Source of the DNA: Spirochaetia bacterium
GTDB taxonomy: Bacteria > Spirochaetota > Spirochaetia > PWKH01
Length of the DNA: 5,154 nucleotides
Direction of reading: 5' to 3'
NCBI GenBank assembly: GCA_021736505.1
Contig: JAIPFU010000125.1
Location: 1 to 5,154 of the forward strand
Within the stretch, counting starts at the first letter, position 1. The number at the start of each line of letters is the position of its first letter. Shown in pieces: positions 1 to 4,274 of the stretch. The position numbers and the translations under genes are program-made. Under the pieces are notes generated by a model that was not told the origin of the DNA, ran no database searches, and saw only the letters and a list, made by a program, of their open reading frames with translations.

Positions 1-249
1 TACCGCCATTTTGTTGTCTTTACTGCCGGGAATTACCGCGTGAGGAACGGCCAGCAGAGTGATCAATCTGGTAGAGAGGGAGACTTCCCGCTTCTGAATC
101 AGTGCCTCTATCTGATCCGCATCAATCCCACCCAGATCTTCAGCCACAGCAGCACAAAGCTGTTGTATAACATCGTCCTTGCTGACCTGCTGATCCGCCG
201 AGTAAATAAAGATTGAGTCTTCTGAAAGCATGCGACTGAAGATTGTCAT
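1..249 (-). CDS. PTS EIIA type-2 (fructose/mannitol/PtsN-like) domain protein, C-terminally cut by window edge
   Basis: Eighty-three codons are visible, from an ATG at 249 down to base 1, with no stop, so the C-terminal part lies outside the window. The N terminus reads MTIFSRMLSEDSIFIY, matching the usual opening of EIIA type-2 domains (a leucine/serine-rich helix followed by 'xESI'). The family signature is present as KREVSLST at residues 53-60 followed by AVPHA at 67-71. His70 is the expected phosphorylation site that receives phosphate from HPr-type phosphocarriers. The domain may act in sugar uptake or, as in PtsN, in regulation; no permease or EIIB/EIIC domain is visible, so the role cannot be chosen. 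The ATG at 249 is preferred over the in-frame ATG at residue 7 because it keeps the whole first helix. There is no well-placed Shine-Dalgarno: AAGG lies only 2 bases from the ATG. A strong promoter sits immediately upstream. Confidence 0.88.
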   Translation of the reverse strand, partial: MTIFSRMLSEDSIFIYSADQQVSKDDVIQQLCAAVAEDLGGIDADQIEALIQKREVSLSTRLITLLAVPHAVIPGSKDNKMAV

Positions 250-257
250 TACCTTAA

Positions 258-285
258 ATAATACCTCAAAGAAATCCCTTGTCAA
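258..285 (-). promoter_or_regulatory. Near-consensus sigma-70 promoter of the PTS EIIA gene
   Basis: On the minus strand TTGACA (280-285) is a perfect -35 box. It is followed after 16 bases by TATTAT (258-263), which matches TATAAT at five of six positions. The -10 box ends 8 bases before the ATG at 249, so a start point at the usual distance would give a leader of about 0-3 nt. Either the mRNA is leaderless or this promoter is not the main one. Confidence 0.65.
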
Positions 286-332
286 GGATTGGGTTAAAGT
301 CCTGCAGCGGACTTAGAGAAACTGAAAACCAG

Positions 333-437
333 CTAGGGCTGCGGACACATGCTAGGGGAAAAATCGAGCGGAACAAGTCCATAGGATCTGTTTTTATCTG
401 TTAACCTGCAATAAAAAAACGGAGCCCGTGCCATCAT
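333..437 (-). CDS. Possible small ORF (34 codons) with strong Shine-Dalgarno, unknown
   Basis: On the minus strand, AAGGAGG lies 3 bases before an ATG at 437 and 6 bases before a second ATG at 434. The frame runs 34 codons to TAG at 333-335. The peptide begins MMARAPFFYCRLTDKN and ends SPSMCPQP. It is neutral to slightly basic with two cysteines and no obvious membrane segment or known motif. I do not recognise it. In favour are the ribosome binding site and an operator-like array directly upstream. Against are its short length and the run of seven T inside codons 7-9, which could instead be a terminator tail. It could be a leader peptide, a small protein, or chance. Confidence 0.25.
   Translation of the reverse strand: MMARAPFFYCRLTDKNRSYGLVPLDFSPSMCPQP
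413..429 (-). terminator. Candidate weak intrinsic terminator (minus strand)
   Basis: The minus strand reads ACGG-GCT-CCGT followed by a T-tract (413-419, seven T including the last stem base). The local stem is only 4 bp. The right arm CTCCGTT can instead pair over a long distance with AACGGAG (plus coordinates 505-511), giving 7 bp. It could end transcription coming from the tRNA. It overlaps the small ORF, so both readings cannot operate on the same transcript. Confidence 0.3.
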
Positions 438-445
438 GTTCCTCC

Positions 446-481
446 TTACAAAAAATTACATTTTGTGTAACTTTTGTGTAA
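446..481. promoter_or_regulatory. Nested palindromic TTACA/TGTAA array, operator-like
   Basis: On the plus strand TTACA occurs at 446-450 and 456-460, and TGTAA at 466-470 and 477-481. Centre spacings are 10, 10 and 11 bases, about one helical turn each. The inner pair and the outer pair share almost the same symmetry centre (463 and 463.5). Part of it is a perfect 11-bp tandem repeat, TTTTGTGTAAC at 461-471 and 472-482. The array abuts the Shine-Dalgarno of the small minus-strand ORF. The layout fits a site for two stacked dimers of a regulator; which protein is unknown. Confidence 0.4.
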
Positions 482-525
482 CTATTGGATATATAATGAA
501 ACGCCTCCGTTGTTCGGTCGGCAGC

Positions 526-552
526 TCAATGCAAGATAATTCTCTGCATTGA
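526..552. repeat. 8-bp perfect stem-loop downstream of tRNA-Leu
   Basis: TCAATGCA (526-533) and TGCATTGA (545-552) are perfect inverted repeats around an 11-base AT-rich loop. The element starts 15 bases after the tRNA discriminator base in the tRNA transcript. No T-run follows on the minus strand, so it is not a classical terminator. A 3' trailer processing or decay-blocking stem is more plausible. Confidence 0.4.
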
Positions 553-566
553 AAATAATAATGTAG

Positions 567-651
567 TGCTGCAGACTGGACTTGAACCAGCACAGGATAA
601 ACTCCCACTAGCCCCTCAAGCTAGCGTGTCTACCAATTCCACCACTGCAGC
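567..651 (-). tRNA. trnL: tRNA-Leu(GAG)
   Basis: This 85-nt class II tRNA folds from the minus strand. The acceptor stem is GCTGCAG (645-651) with CTGCAGC (568-574), a 7-bp perfect stem, plus discriminator A at 567. The D-loop carries the leucine-type GGTAGACACG. The anticodon stem CTAGC/GCTAG encloses the loop TTGAGGG, giving anticodon GAG, which reads CUC and CUU. A long variable arm (GGGA, loop GTTTA, TCCT) supports Leu identity. The T arm is GCTGG-TTCAAGT-CCAGT with one G-U closing pair. The 3' CCA is not encoded: the genome continues CTA, so the end must be added by nucleotidyltransferase. Confidence 0.97.
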
Positions 652-665
652 AATTGAACAATGCT

Positions 666-694
666 AACTTACACATTTAGTGCAAATTAGTCAA
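666..694 (-). promoter_or_regulatory. Likely promoter of tRNA-Leu
   Basis: On the minus strand TTGACT (689-694) matches the -35 consensus at five of six positions. It is followed after exactly 17 bases by TAAGTT (666-671), a weaker -10. The predicted start lies a few bases before the mature tRNA 5' end at 651. Behind it are A/T-rich repeats that could act as an UP-like element. Confidence 0.5.
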
Positions 695-746
695 TATCAT
701 TTTCATTTTTTGTCCGCTTGACATATCATTTTCACTTTTTGCCTGC
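694..746. repeat. Two imperfect 24-bp direct repeats upstream of tRNA-Leu
   Basis: Copies at 694-717 and 723-746 both start ATATCATTTTCA and match at 21 of 24 positions, with a 29-bp period. They lie directly behind the tRNA -35 box. They may be a duplicated regulator or UP-type site, or simply the trace of a local duplication. Confidence 0.55.
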
Positions 747-796
747 AAGCACTTTTTTCAGCAGCCATTGTAAAACCTGACTTTCTTCTTTACATC

Positions 797-840
797 TTTA
801 TTTACAGACATATGTTTATTTATTTACAGACATATGTTTA
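797..840. repeat. Perfect 22-bp tandem duplication
   Basis: The unit at 797-818 (TTTATTTACAGACATATG, then TTTA) is repeated exactly at 819-840. Each unit contains the 8-bp palindrome ACATATGT (808-815 and 830-837), so the two copies can also pair with each other as a hairpin with a 14-base loop. It lies 8 bases past the thioesterase stop codon. No T-run follows on the minus strand, so it is not a classical terminator. Confidence 0.8.
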
Positions 841-848
841 CCAAATAT

Positions 849-1358
849 TCAGATCTGCTCCTTCATGGCAGCAAACCACTCTTCAGGAAGCGGTTGCGGC
901 CGACCATTCTGCAGCGATACGCAGGCAACTTTTATGCGAATATCAGCAATACTGTTTCCACCGCGTTTTATCCTCTGTTCCAGGATAATAGAAAAGCGCT
1001 TAAGAGACAGCACCCGAGTCTCCACCCTCAGCAGATCATCAAGAACGGCGGGCTCATGGAAATCTATCGAAAGCGAGTGCACAATAAAGCCGAAAGCCTT
1101 TTCCTTCAAATGCTGCTGCTGTTCTATTCCCAAGTCTCTAATAAATTCTGTCCTTGCATGTTCCGCCATATCCAGATAGCGACTATGATACACGATCCCG
1201 CCGGCATCAGTATCACTATAATACACCCGCACATCAAACGTATGGAACGGCCTGCTTTGAGAAGCATCAGCAGAAGCGGAGGCATCAACAATATTGGAAT
1301 TCCCTGGTGATGCTGACGCTCCGGGATCCGCCTCTTCTCTTTTCTTATCTTCAAGCAT
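849..1358 (-). CDS. ybgC: YbgC-family hotdog-fold acyl-CoA thioesterase
   Basis: This 169-residue cytoplasmic enzyme should hydrolyse acyl-CoA (or acyl-ACP) thioesters. The hotdog signature RVYYSDTDAGGIVYH spans residues 44-58. Asp51, Tyr47 and His58 align with the residues that E. coli YbgC uses at its active site. It is followed by the family helix 'YLDMAEHARTEFIRDLG' (61-77), the FIVHSLSIDFHEPA strand (91-104) and the LDDLLRVETRV strand (106-116). The hotdog core starts near residue 37 and is about 133 residues, the normal YbgC length. The first 36 residues are an extra Ala/Ser/Asp-rich tail with no signal peptide. The start at 1358 is supported by GGAGG with 9-base spacing and by the absence of any later in-frame ATG before the core. 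Unlike the proteobacterial case, no tol-pal genes are adjacent. It is divergent from an acyltransferase, which suggests a role in acyl-chain turnover. Confidence 0.93.
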   Translation of the reverse strand: MLEDKKREEADPGASASPGNSNIVDASASADASQSRPFHTFDVRVYYSDTDAGGIVYHSRYLDMAEHARTEFIRDLGIEQQQHLKEKAFGFIVHSLSIDFHEPAVLDDLLRVETRVLSLKRFSIILEQRIKRGGNSIADIRIKVACVSLQNGRPQPLPEEWFAAMKEQI

Positions 1359-1399
1359 ACGAATAAACCTCCATTGTCCTATTACTACCCATTAGTACA

Positions 1400-1426
1400 T
1401 GTATAGCATCTTTCTTCAATGCTCAA
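1400..1426 (-). promoter_or_regulatory. Possible promoter of the thioesterase gene
   Basis: On the minus strand TTGAGC (1421-1426) and an extended -10, TG-C-TATACA (hexamer at 1400-1405), are separated by 15 bases. The short spacer is partly offset by the TGn extension. It would give a leader of roughly 35 nt containing the GGAGG ribosome binding site. Confidence 0.4.
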
Positions 1427-1473
1427 CAATGATGATACGCAGATTTTGCTCCGCTTCATTTCGGTTTTCCTTG

Positions 1474-1489
1474 CTCACATTATTGTGAG
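1474..1489. promoter_or_regulatory. Perfect 6-bp inverted repeat between divergent genes, operator-like
   Basis: CTCACA (1474-1479) and TGTGAG (1484-1489) flank TTAT. The element sits in the 184-base gap between the divergent thioesterase and acyltransferase genes, about 20 bases upstream of the putative -35 box of the acyltransferase. Its half-sites resemble LacI/GntR-type operators, but no regulator gene is visible. Confidence 0.3.
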
Positions 1490-1507
1490 TACTTCACTGT
1501 TTTTTTA

Positions 1508-1536
1508 TTGTGTTTTTTCCCGGATGCTGGTATCTT
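1508..1536 (+). promoter_or_regulatory. Possible extended -10 promoter of the acyltransferase gene
   Basis: TTGTGT (1508-1513), a 17-base spacer, then TATCTT (1531-1536) preceded by TGG (a TGn extension). The -10 box ends 6 bases before the ATG at 1543, so the predicted start point is at or next to the initiation codon. Confidence 0.4.
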
Positions 1537-1542
1537 ATCTTC

Positions 1543-2217
1543 ATGACTTTAATGAACAGACTAACGAATGCCCTTCTTAAAACAGCCATACGAATACTCT
1601 GCAGGGTTGATGATTCCGAATTGAAAAAGGTCCCGCAAAAGGGTCCCATGATCATCATCGCAAACCATATATCTTTCTATGAGGCTCCAATAATATACCT
1701 CTATCTTCGCCCGAGAAGAACCATCGCTCTAGCCAAAAAGGAGCTATGGGATTCATTTGCCACCCGCAAGCTCATGGAGTGGTGGGAATCGATACCCATT
1801 AACCGGGGATCTATGGACCGGGAGGCCCTTCGAAAAAGTTTTCAAGTTCTCGACGACGGCGACTTTTTCTGCATCGCCCCGGAAGGTACGCGGAGCCGCA
1901 CCGGGCAAATACAGAGAGGTAAAGAGGGCACCGCTTTTATCGCTACAAAAAAAGACGCCCCCATTCTTCCTGTAGCCCATTTCGGCATAGAGAATTTCAC
2001 AAAGAACATTAAGAGACTAAGAAGGACTCCTGTCACATTTAAAGTGGGAAAACCCTTTGTCATAACGGAAAAACGACGATTTTCAGCCCAGGAGCGTCAG
2101 CAAATCAGCGATGAAATGATGAGACGGCTAGCTTCACTCCTGCCTGAGCACATGCAGGGCTACTACAAGGACAGCATACATGATGAATACCGATTCACAA
2201 GGGAAGTTGATATGTAG
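1543..2217 (+). CDS. plsC: PlsC-like 1-acyl-sn-glycerol-3-phosphate acyltransferase
   Basis: This 224-residue membrane-associated protein is expected to transfer an acyl chain to lysophosphatidate or a related lysolipid in phospholipid synthesis. The acyltransferase blocks are in order: block I IIIANHISFYEAP (37-49) with the catalytic His42; block II PINRGSMDREALRK (85-98); block III IAPEGTRSRTGQIQRGKEG (111-129) with the EGTRS glycerophosphate-binding motif; and block IV ILPVAHFG (141-148). The length is usual for bacterial PlsC. The acidic residue of the HX4D motif is Glu47, giving HX4E. I chose the ATG at 1543; an ATG at 1552 is equally in frame, and the GTG at 1510 lies inside the putative promoter. 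No Shine-Dalgarno is seen near any of them. The gene is divergent from the thioesterase. The exact acceptor lipid cannot be told from sequence. Confidence 0.9.
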   Translation: MTLMNRLTNALLKTAIRILCRVDDSELKKVPQKGPMIIIANHISFYEAPIIYLYLRPRRTIALAKKELWDSFATRKLMEWWESIPINRGSMDREALRKSFQVLDDGDFFCIAPEGTRSRTGQIQRGKEGTAFIATKKDAPILPVAHFGIENFTKNIKRLRRTPVTFKVGKPFVITEKRRFSAQERQQISDEMMRRLASLLPEHMQGYYKDSIHDEYRFTREVDM

Positions 2218-2248
2218 ATAAAGAATTATGCTTTATGCTTTGTTCTTT

Positions 2249-2270
2249 ATATTTTCTTCATATTTTCTTC
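2249..2270. repeat. 11-bp tandem repeat
   Basis: ATATTTTCTTC occurs at 2249-2259 and again, exactly, at 2260-2270, between plsC and the Fe-S operon. Its single-helical-turn period and position next to the following palindrome make it a possible part of the operon's control region. Confidence 0.5.
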
Positions 2271-2279
2271 ACATATTCA

Positions 2280-2310
2280 GGATATGATACTAATAATTAA
2301 TATCATATCC
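2280..2310. promoter_or_regulatory. Perfect 10-bp inverted repeat upstream of the Fe-S operon, operator-like
   Basis: GGATATGATA (2280-2289) and TATCATATCC (2301-2310) are exact reverse complements around the 11-base loop CTAATAATTAA. The TATGAT at 2283-2288 could itself be a -10 box, so a bound regulator would block it, but I see no good -35. It lies 66 bases before the start codon. No T-run follows, so it is not a terminator for plsC. The family of the regulator is unknown; it is not a TTGAT-N4-ATCAA Fnr box. Confidence 0.5.
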
Positions 2311-2376
2311 ATTAAAAGTCAGTTTCTGTTGTTTGGGGAAGGATGACATGATACTGCCAAAAGGAGGCTGGAACGT

Positions 2377-3300
2377 ATGGCAAAAATACGATCCGCAACA
2401 AAAATTTCACGACTCCGTTTAGGCGTACAGATTTTTTTCTTTCTCATTGTGACACTGGTCATCCTTGCGCATACCCTTGAAGAAACGGGAAGAACAATCC
2501 CTCTTTTCAGCGGAGCATCGCTTCATGCAGTATGCCCATTCGGCGGCGTAGTAACCCTCTATAATCTCATAAGTGATGGAACATATATCCAGAAGATTCA
2601 CCCCTCTTCCATCCTGCTGATGATTTTCGTTGCTGCTACTGCGGTTCTCATAGGGCCCTTTTTCTGCGGCTGGATGTGCCCATTCGGCTCATTTCAGGAG
2701 TGGATTGGGAGAATAGGCAAGCGCATATTTAAGAAACGATACAATCACTTTGTTCCCAAGCAGCTCGACAAGCTCCTGCGCTATCTCCGGTATGCTGTGC
2801 TTATTTGGGTGCTGGTGATGACAGCCGTAACTGCCAAACTTGTATTTGAAGCGTATGATCCCTACTATGCCCTTTTCAATTTCTGGACAGGGGAAGTAGC
2901 AATCACGGGATTTATCGCCCTGGGGCTGGTAGTTCTTCTGACGCTATTTGTGGAGCGACCATTCTGCAAATACGCCTGCCCCTACGGAGCAGTATTGGGT
3001 ATTTTCAATTTTTTCCGTATATTTGCATTGCGAAGAAATGAGCAAACTTGCATAAACTGCAAGATTTGCGACAAGGTCTGTCCCATGAATATTGAAGTAT
3101 CTTCGAAATCGACGATTCGGGATCATCAATGTATCTCCTGCTATGCCTGTACCAGTGAAGCCTCCTGCCCTGTTGATGACACTGTCTCCTTTACACCAGT
3201 AAAGTACGGAGGAGATCCAGCTAGTTCAGAAAAGGTCCATCCCAAAACACCAGTAACACCAGGTGCTGTAAAAAACAGAGTAAACGGGGAGGATGTATGA
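2377..3300 (+). CDS. NapH-like membrane protein with two 4Fe-4S ferredoxin sites
   Basis: This 307-residue inner-membrane electron carrier belongs to the NapH/NosR/CcoG-type polyferredoxin group (Fer4_5 plus Fer4). Four hydrophobic segments are seen at about 13-33, 76-98, 136-155 and 173-193. Membrane-edge cysteine motifs are HAVCPFGG (50-57, Cys53), FFCGWMCPFGSFQEW (95-109, Cys97 and Cys101) and RPFCKYACPYGA (194-205, Cys197 and Cys201). The cytosolic C-terminal part has a standard cluster site, CX2CX2CX3CP (Cys225, 228, 231, 235). A second site has atypical spacing, CX2CX2CX5CP (Cys252, 255, 258, 264). It likely passes electrons between quinol or cytosolic donors and an extracytoplasmic partner. 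The start is fixed by AAGGAGG with 9-base spacing. Its last 4 bases overlap the next gene (ATGA), so translation is probably coupled. No nap, nos or cco genes are near, so I give no symbol. Confidence 0.92.
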   Translation: MAKIRSATKISRLRLGVQIFFFLIVTLVILAHTLEETGRTIPLFSGASLHAVCPFGGVVTLYNLISDGTYIQKIHPSSILLMIFVAATAVLIGPFFCGWMCPFGSFQEWIGRIGKRIFKKRYNHFVPKQLDKLLRYLRYAVLIWVLVMTAVTAKLVFEAYDPYYALFNFWTGEVAITGFIALGLVVLLTLFVERPFCKYACPYGAVLGIFNFFRIFALRRNEQTCINCKICDKVCPMNIEVSSKSTIRDHQCISCYACTSEASCPVDDTVSFTPVKYGGDPASSEKVHPKTPVTPGAVKNRVNGEDV

Positions 3301-4175
3301 AACTAACAGCTACTAAGGCAGCCGGGATCACCCTGCTTATAATCCTCGGTGGAATTCTTGTTTCTCAATCCATGGGATGGTGGAAAACGCAGAAATCCAG
3401 GGAGCCAAAACTGATTGCCGATGGAGAATTCGCCGGCAGTTATGATCCCGGTGATATTCGCGGGTCCTTCTATTTCTCTGAAGTGGAGGATGCTTTTACT
3501 GTTCCTTCTGATATACTTGCCCGAGCTTTCGGCCTGCCGCTGGACACGGTTGATACAGGAACATACCAGACGAAAATTCTGGAAGGAATTCTTGGTGATT
3601 TTGTCGGAAGCATGGAAGTAAGTCCGGAATTAGAAGCTGGTCTGGACTATGAAATTGGTACGGACAGTGTTCGATGGTTCACAGCTCTTTTTAACGGTCT
3701 TCCCTACGATCCGGAGGAGACCACACTTCTCCCCCTGCGGGCATTGGACCTGCTGCTCCAGGAAGGAAAGATTGATACCGAAGAGTACAGCAATTTACAG
3801 AGCCATGCAGTCTCCCTCGATGATATTGCCGGCTTGGATATTCATGAAGCCGTCTTTGAGTACCTTTCCCTTCAGCCTCCCACCGAAGATTCGCTTACCG
3901 GTGAAGCTGCTGATTCAGAAGCAGATAGTTCAGGCGGGACGGAATCTGATACGGAAGGTACAGAATCACCAAGAGAAATTCCTGAAATCCGCGGGAATAC
4001 TACATTTAATGATCTGCTTGATTACGGTATTACGGAAGGACAAATCGCAGAGACCTTGGGAATTGCAGATTTCTCAGATATTGACAGCAGAATGGCTGTG
4101 AGAGACTACTGCCTTGAAAACGGCTTGGAATTTGGAGATTATCGATTAAAATTTGAAGAGCTGGCAACTGAATAA
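3297..4175 (+). CDS. Membrane-anchored extracytoplasmic partner with two IRG modules, unknown function
   Basis: This 292-residue protein starts with a short basic tip and one hydrophobic segment (about 8-26, no lipobox cysteine), then a long acidic region expected outside the membrane. Module A (about 54-81) begins IRGSFYFSEVEDAF and ends ARAFGLP. Module B (about 230-256) begins IRGNTTFNDLLDYG and continues to AETLGI. Both share the pattern IRG-x3-F-x-(D/E)(L/V)-x(n)-(I/L)A-x3-(L/F)GI/L. Between them lies a region (about 117-190) with IGTDSVRWFTALFNGLPYDP, then a Ser/Glu/Asp/Thr-rich linker (193-227). Cys272 is the only cysteine and no cofactor motif is seen. GGGGAGG precedes the ATG by 4 bases, and the start overlaps the stop of the Fe-S gene. 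I infer an obligate partner or docking subunit of that protein. Similar proteins may exist next to NapH-like genes in anaerobes, which I cannot check here. Confidence 0.85.
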   Translation: MKLTATKAAGITLLIILGGILVSQSMGWWKTQKSREPKLIADGEFAGSYDPGDIRGSFYFSEVEDAFTVPSDILARAFGLPLDTVDTGTYQTKILEGILGDFVGSMEVSPELEAGLDYEIGTDSVRWFTALFNGLPYDPEETTLLPLRALDLLLQEGKIDTEEYSNLQSHAVSLDDIAGLDIHEAVFEYLSLQPPTEDSLTGEAADSEADSSGGTESDTEGTESPREIPEIRGNTTFNDLLDYGITEGQIAETLGIADFSDIDSRMAVRDYCLENGLEFGDYRLKFEELATE

Positions 4176-4274
4176 GAGGCTTTAGTTGCAAGCAAACGTC
4201 TCCAAAGGTGAACTAACATAGTTTTTTGAGTACAGCGGCTTCAGTACTCGTCAGCTCTATCCAGAATCTCCAAC

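Larger units (their letters stand above)
250..566. other. Intergenic stretch of about 320 bases between PTS EIIA and tRNA-Leu
   Basis: No recognised gene is seen. From left to right on the plus coordinates it holds the PTS promoter (258-285), a 6-bp perfect inverted repeat AAGTCC/GGACTT (297-302 and 309-314), a 34-codon minus-strand ORF with a strong Shine-Dalgarno (333-437), a T7 tract on the minus strand (413-419), a nested TTACA/TGTAA array (446-481), a plus-strand TATAAT (492-497) without a clear -35, and an 8-bp stem-loop just past the tRNA 3' end (526-552). The density of symmetric elements suggests regulation or a small RNA, but I cannot assign one. Confidence 0.5.

Noticed and set aside
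252..255. AAGG as Shine-Dalgarno of the PTS EIIA gene
   Set aside because: Only 2 bases separate it from the ATG, too close for normal ribosome placement.
297..314. AAGTCC/GGACTT hairpin as terminator of the small minus-strand ORF
   Set aside because: Stem of only 6 bp and no T-run after it on either strand.
461..482. CRISPR-like or DnaA-box reading of the TTTTGTGTAAC repeats
   Set aside because: The repeats are contiguous without spacers, only 11 bp, and do not match the DnaA box TTATNCACA.
567..651. tRNA-Leu as an attachment site of an integrated element
   Set aside because: No second copy of the tRNA 3' end and no integrase or phage-like gene is visible in the window.
703..768. 21-codon minus-strand ORF (MAAEKSACRQ...)
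   Set aside because: No ribosome binding site, very short, and built largely from the AT-rich direct repeats.
834..1310. 158-codon plus-strand ORF opposite the thioesterase
   Set aside because: It is the antisense shadow of a well-supported YbgC-like gene, with no family motif and no good ribosome binding site.
1510..1542. GTG at 1510 as start of the acyltransferase
   Set aside because: It lies within the putative -35/-10 region, has no Shine-Dalgarno and adds residues not typical of PlsC N termini.
3649..4101. 150-codon plus-strand ORF inside the IRG-module gene
   Set aside because: Different frame of a gene with a clear start, strong ribosome binding site and translational coupling; composition is that of a frame shadow.
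4211..4227. AACTA-ACA-TAGTT followed by T-run as terminator of the Fe-S operon
   Set aside because: Five mostly A-T pairs with a 3-base loop make a very weak stem; the 9-bp hairpin at 4275-4302 is far better.
4228..4249. GAGTAC/GTACTC inverted repeat as terminator of MetA
   Set aside because: Read on the minus strand it is followed by A, not T; six base pairs with a 10-base loop may be chance.
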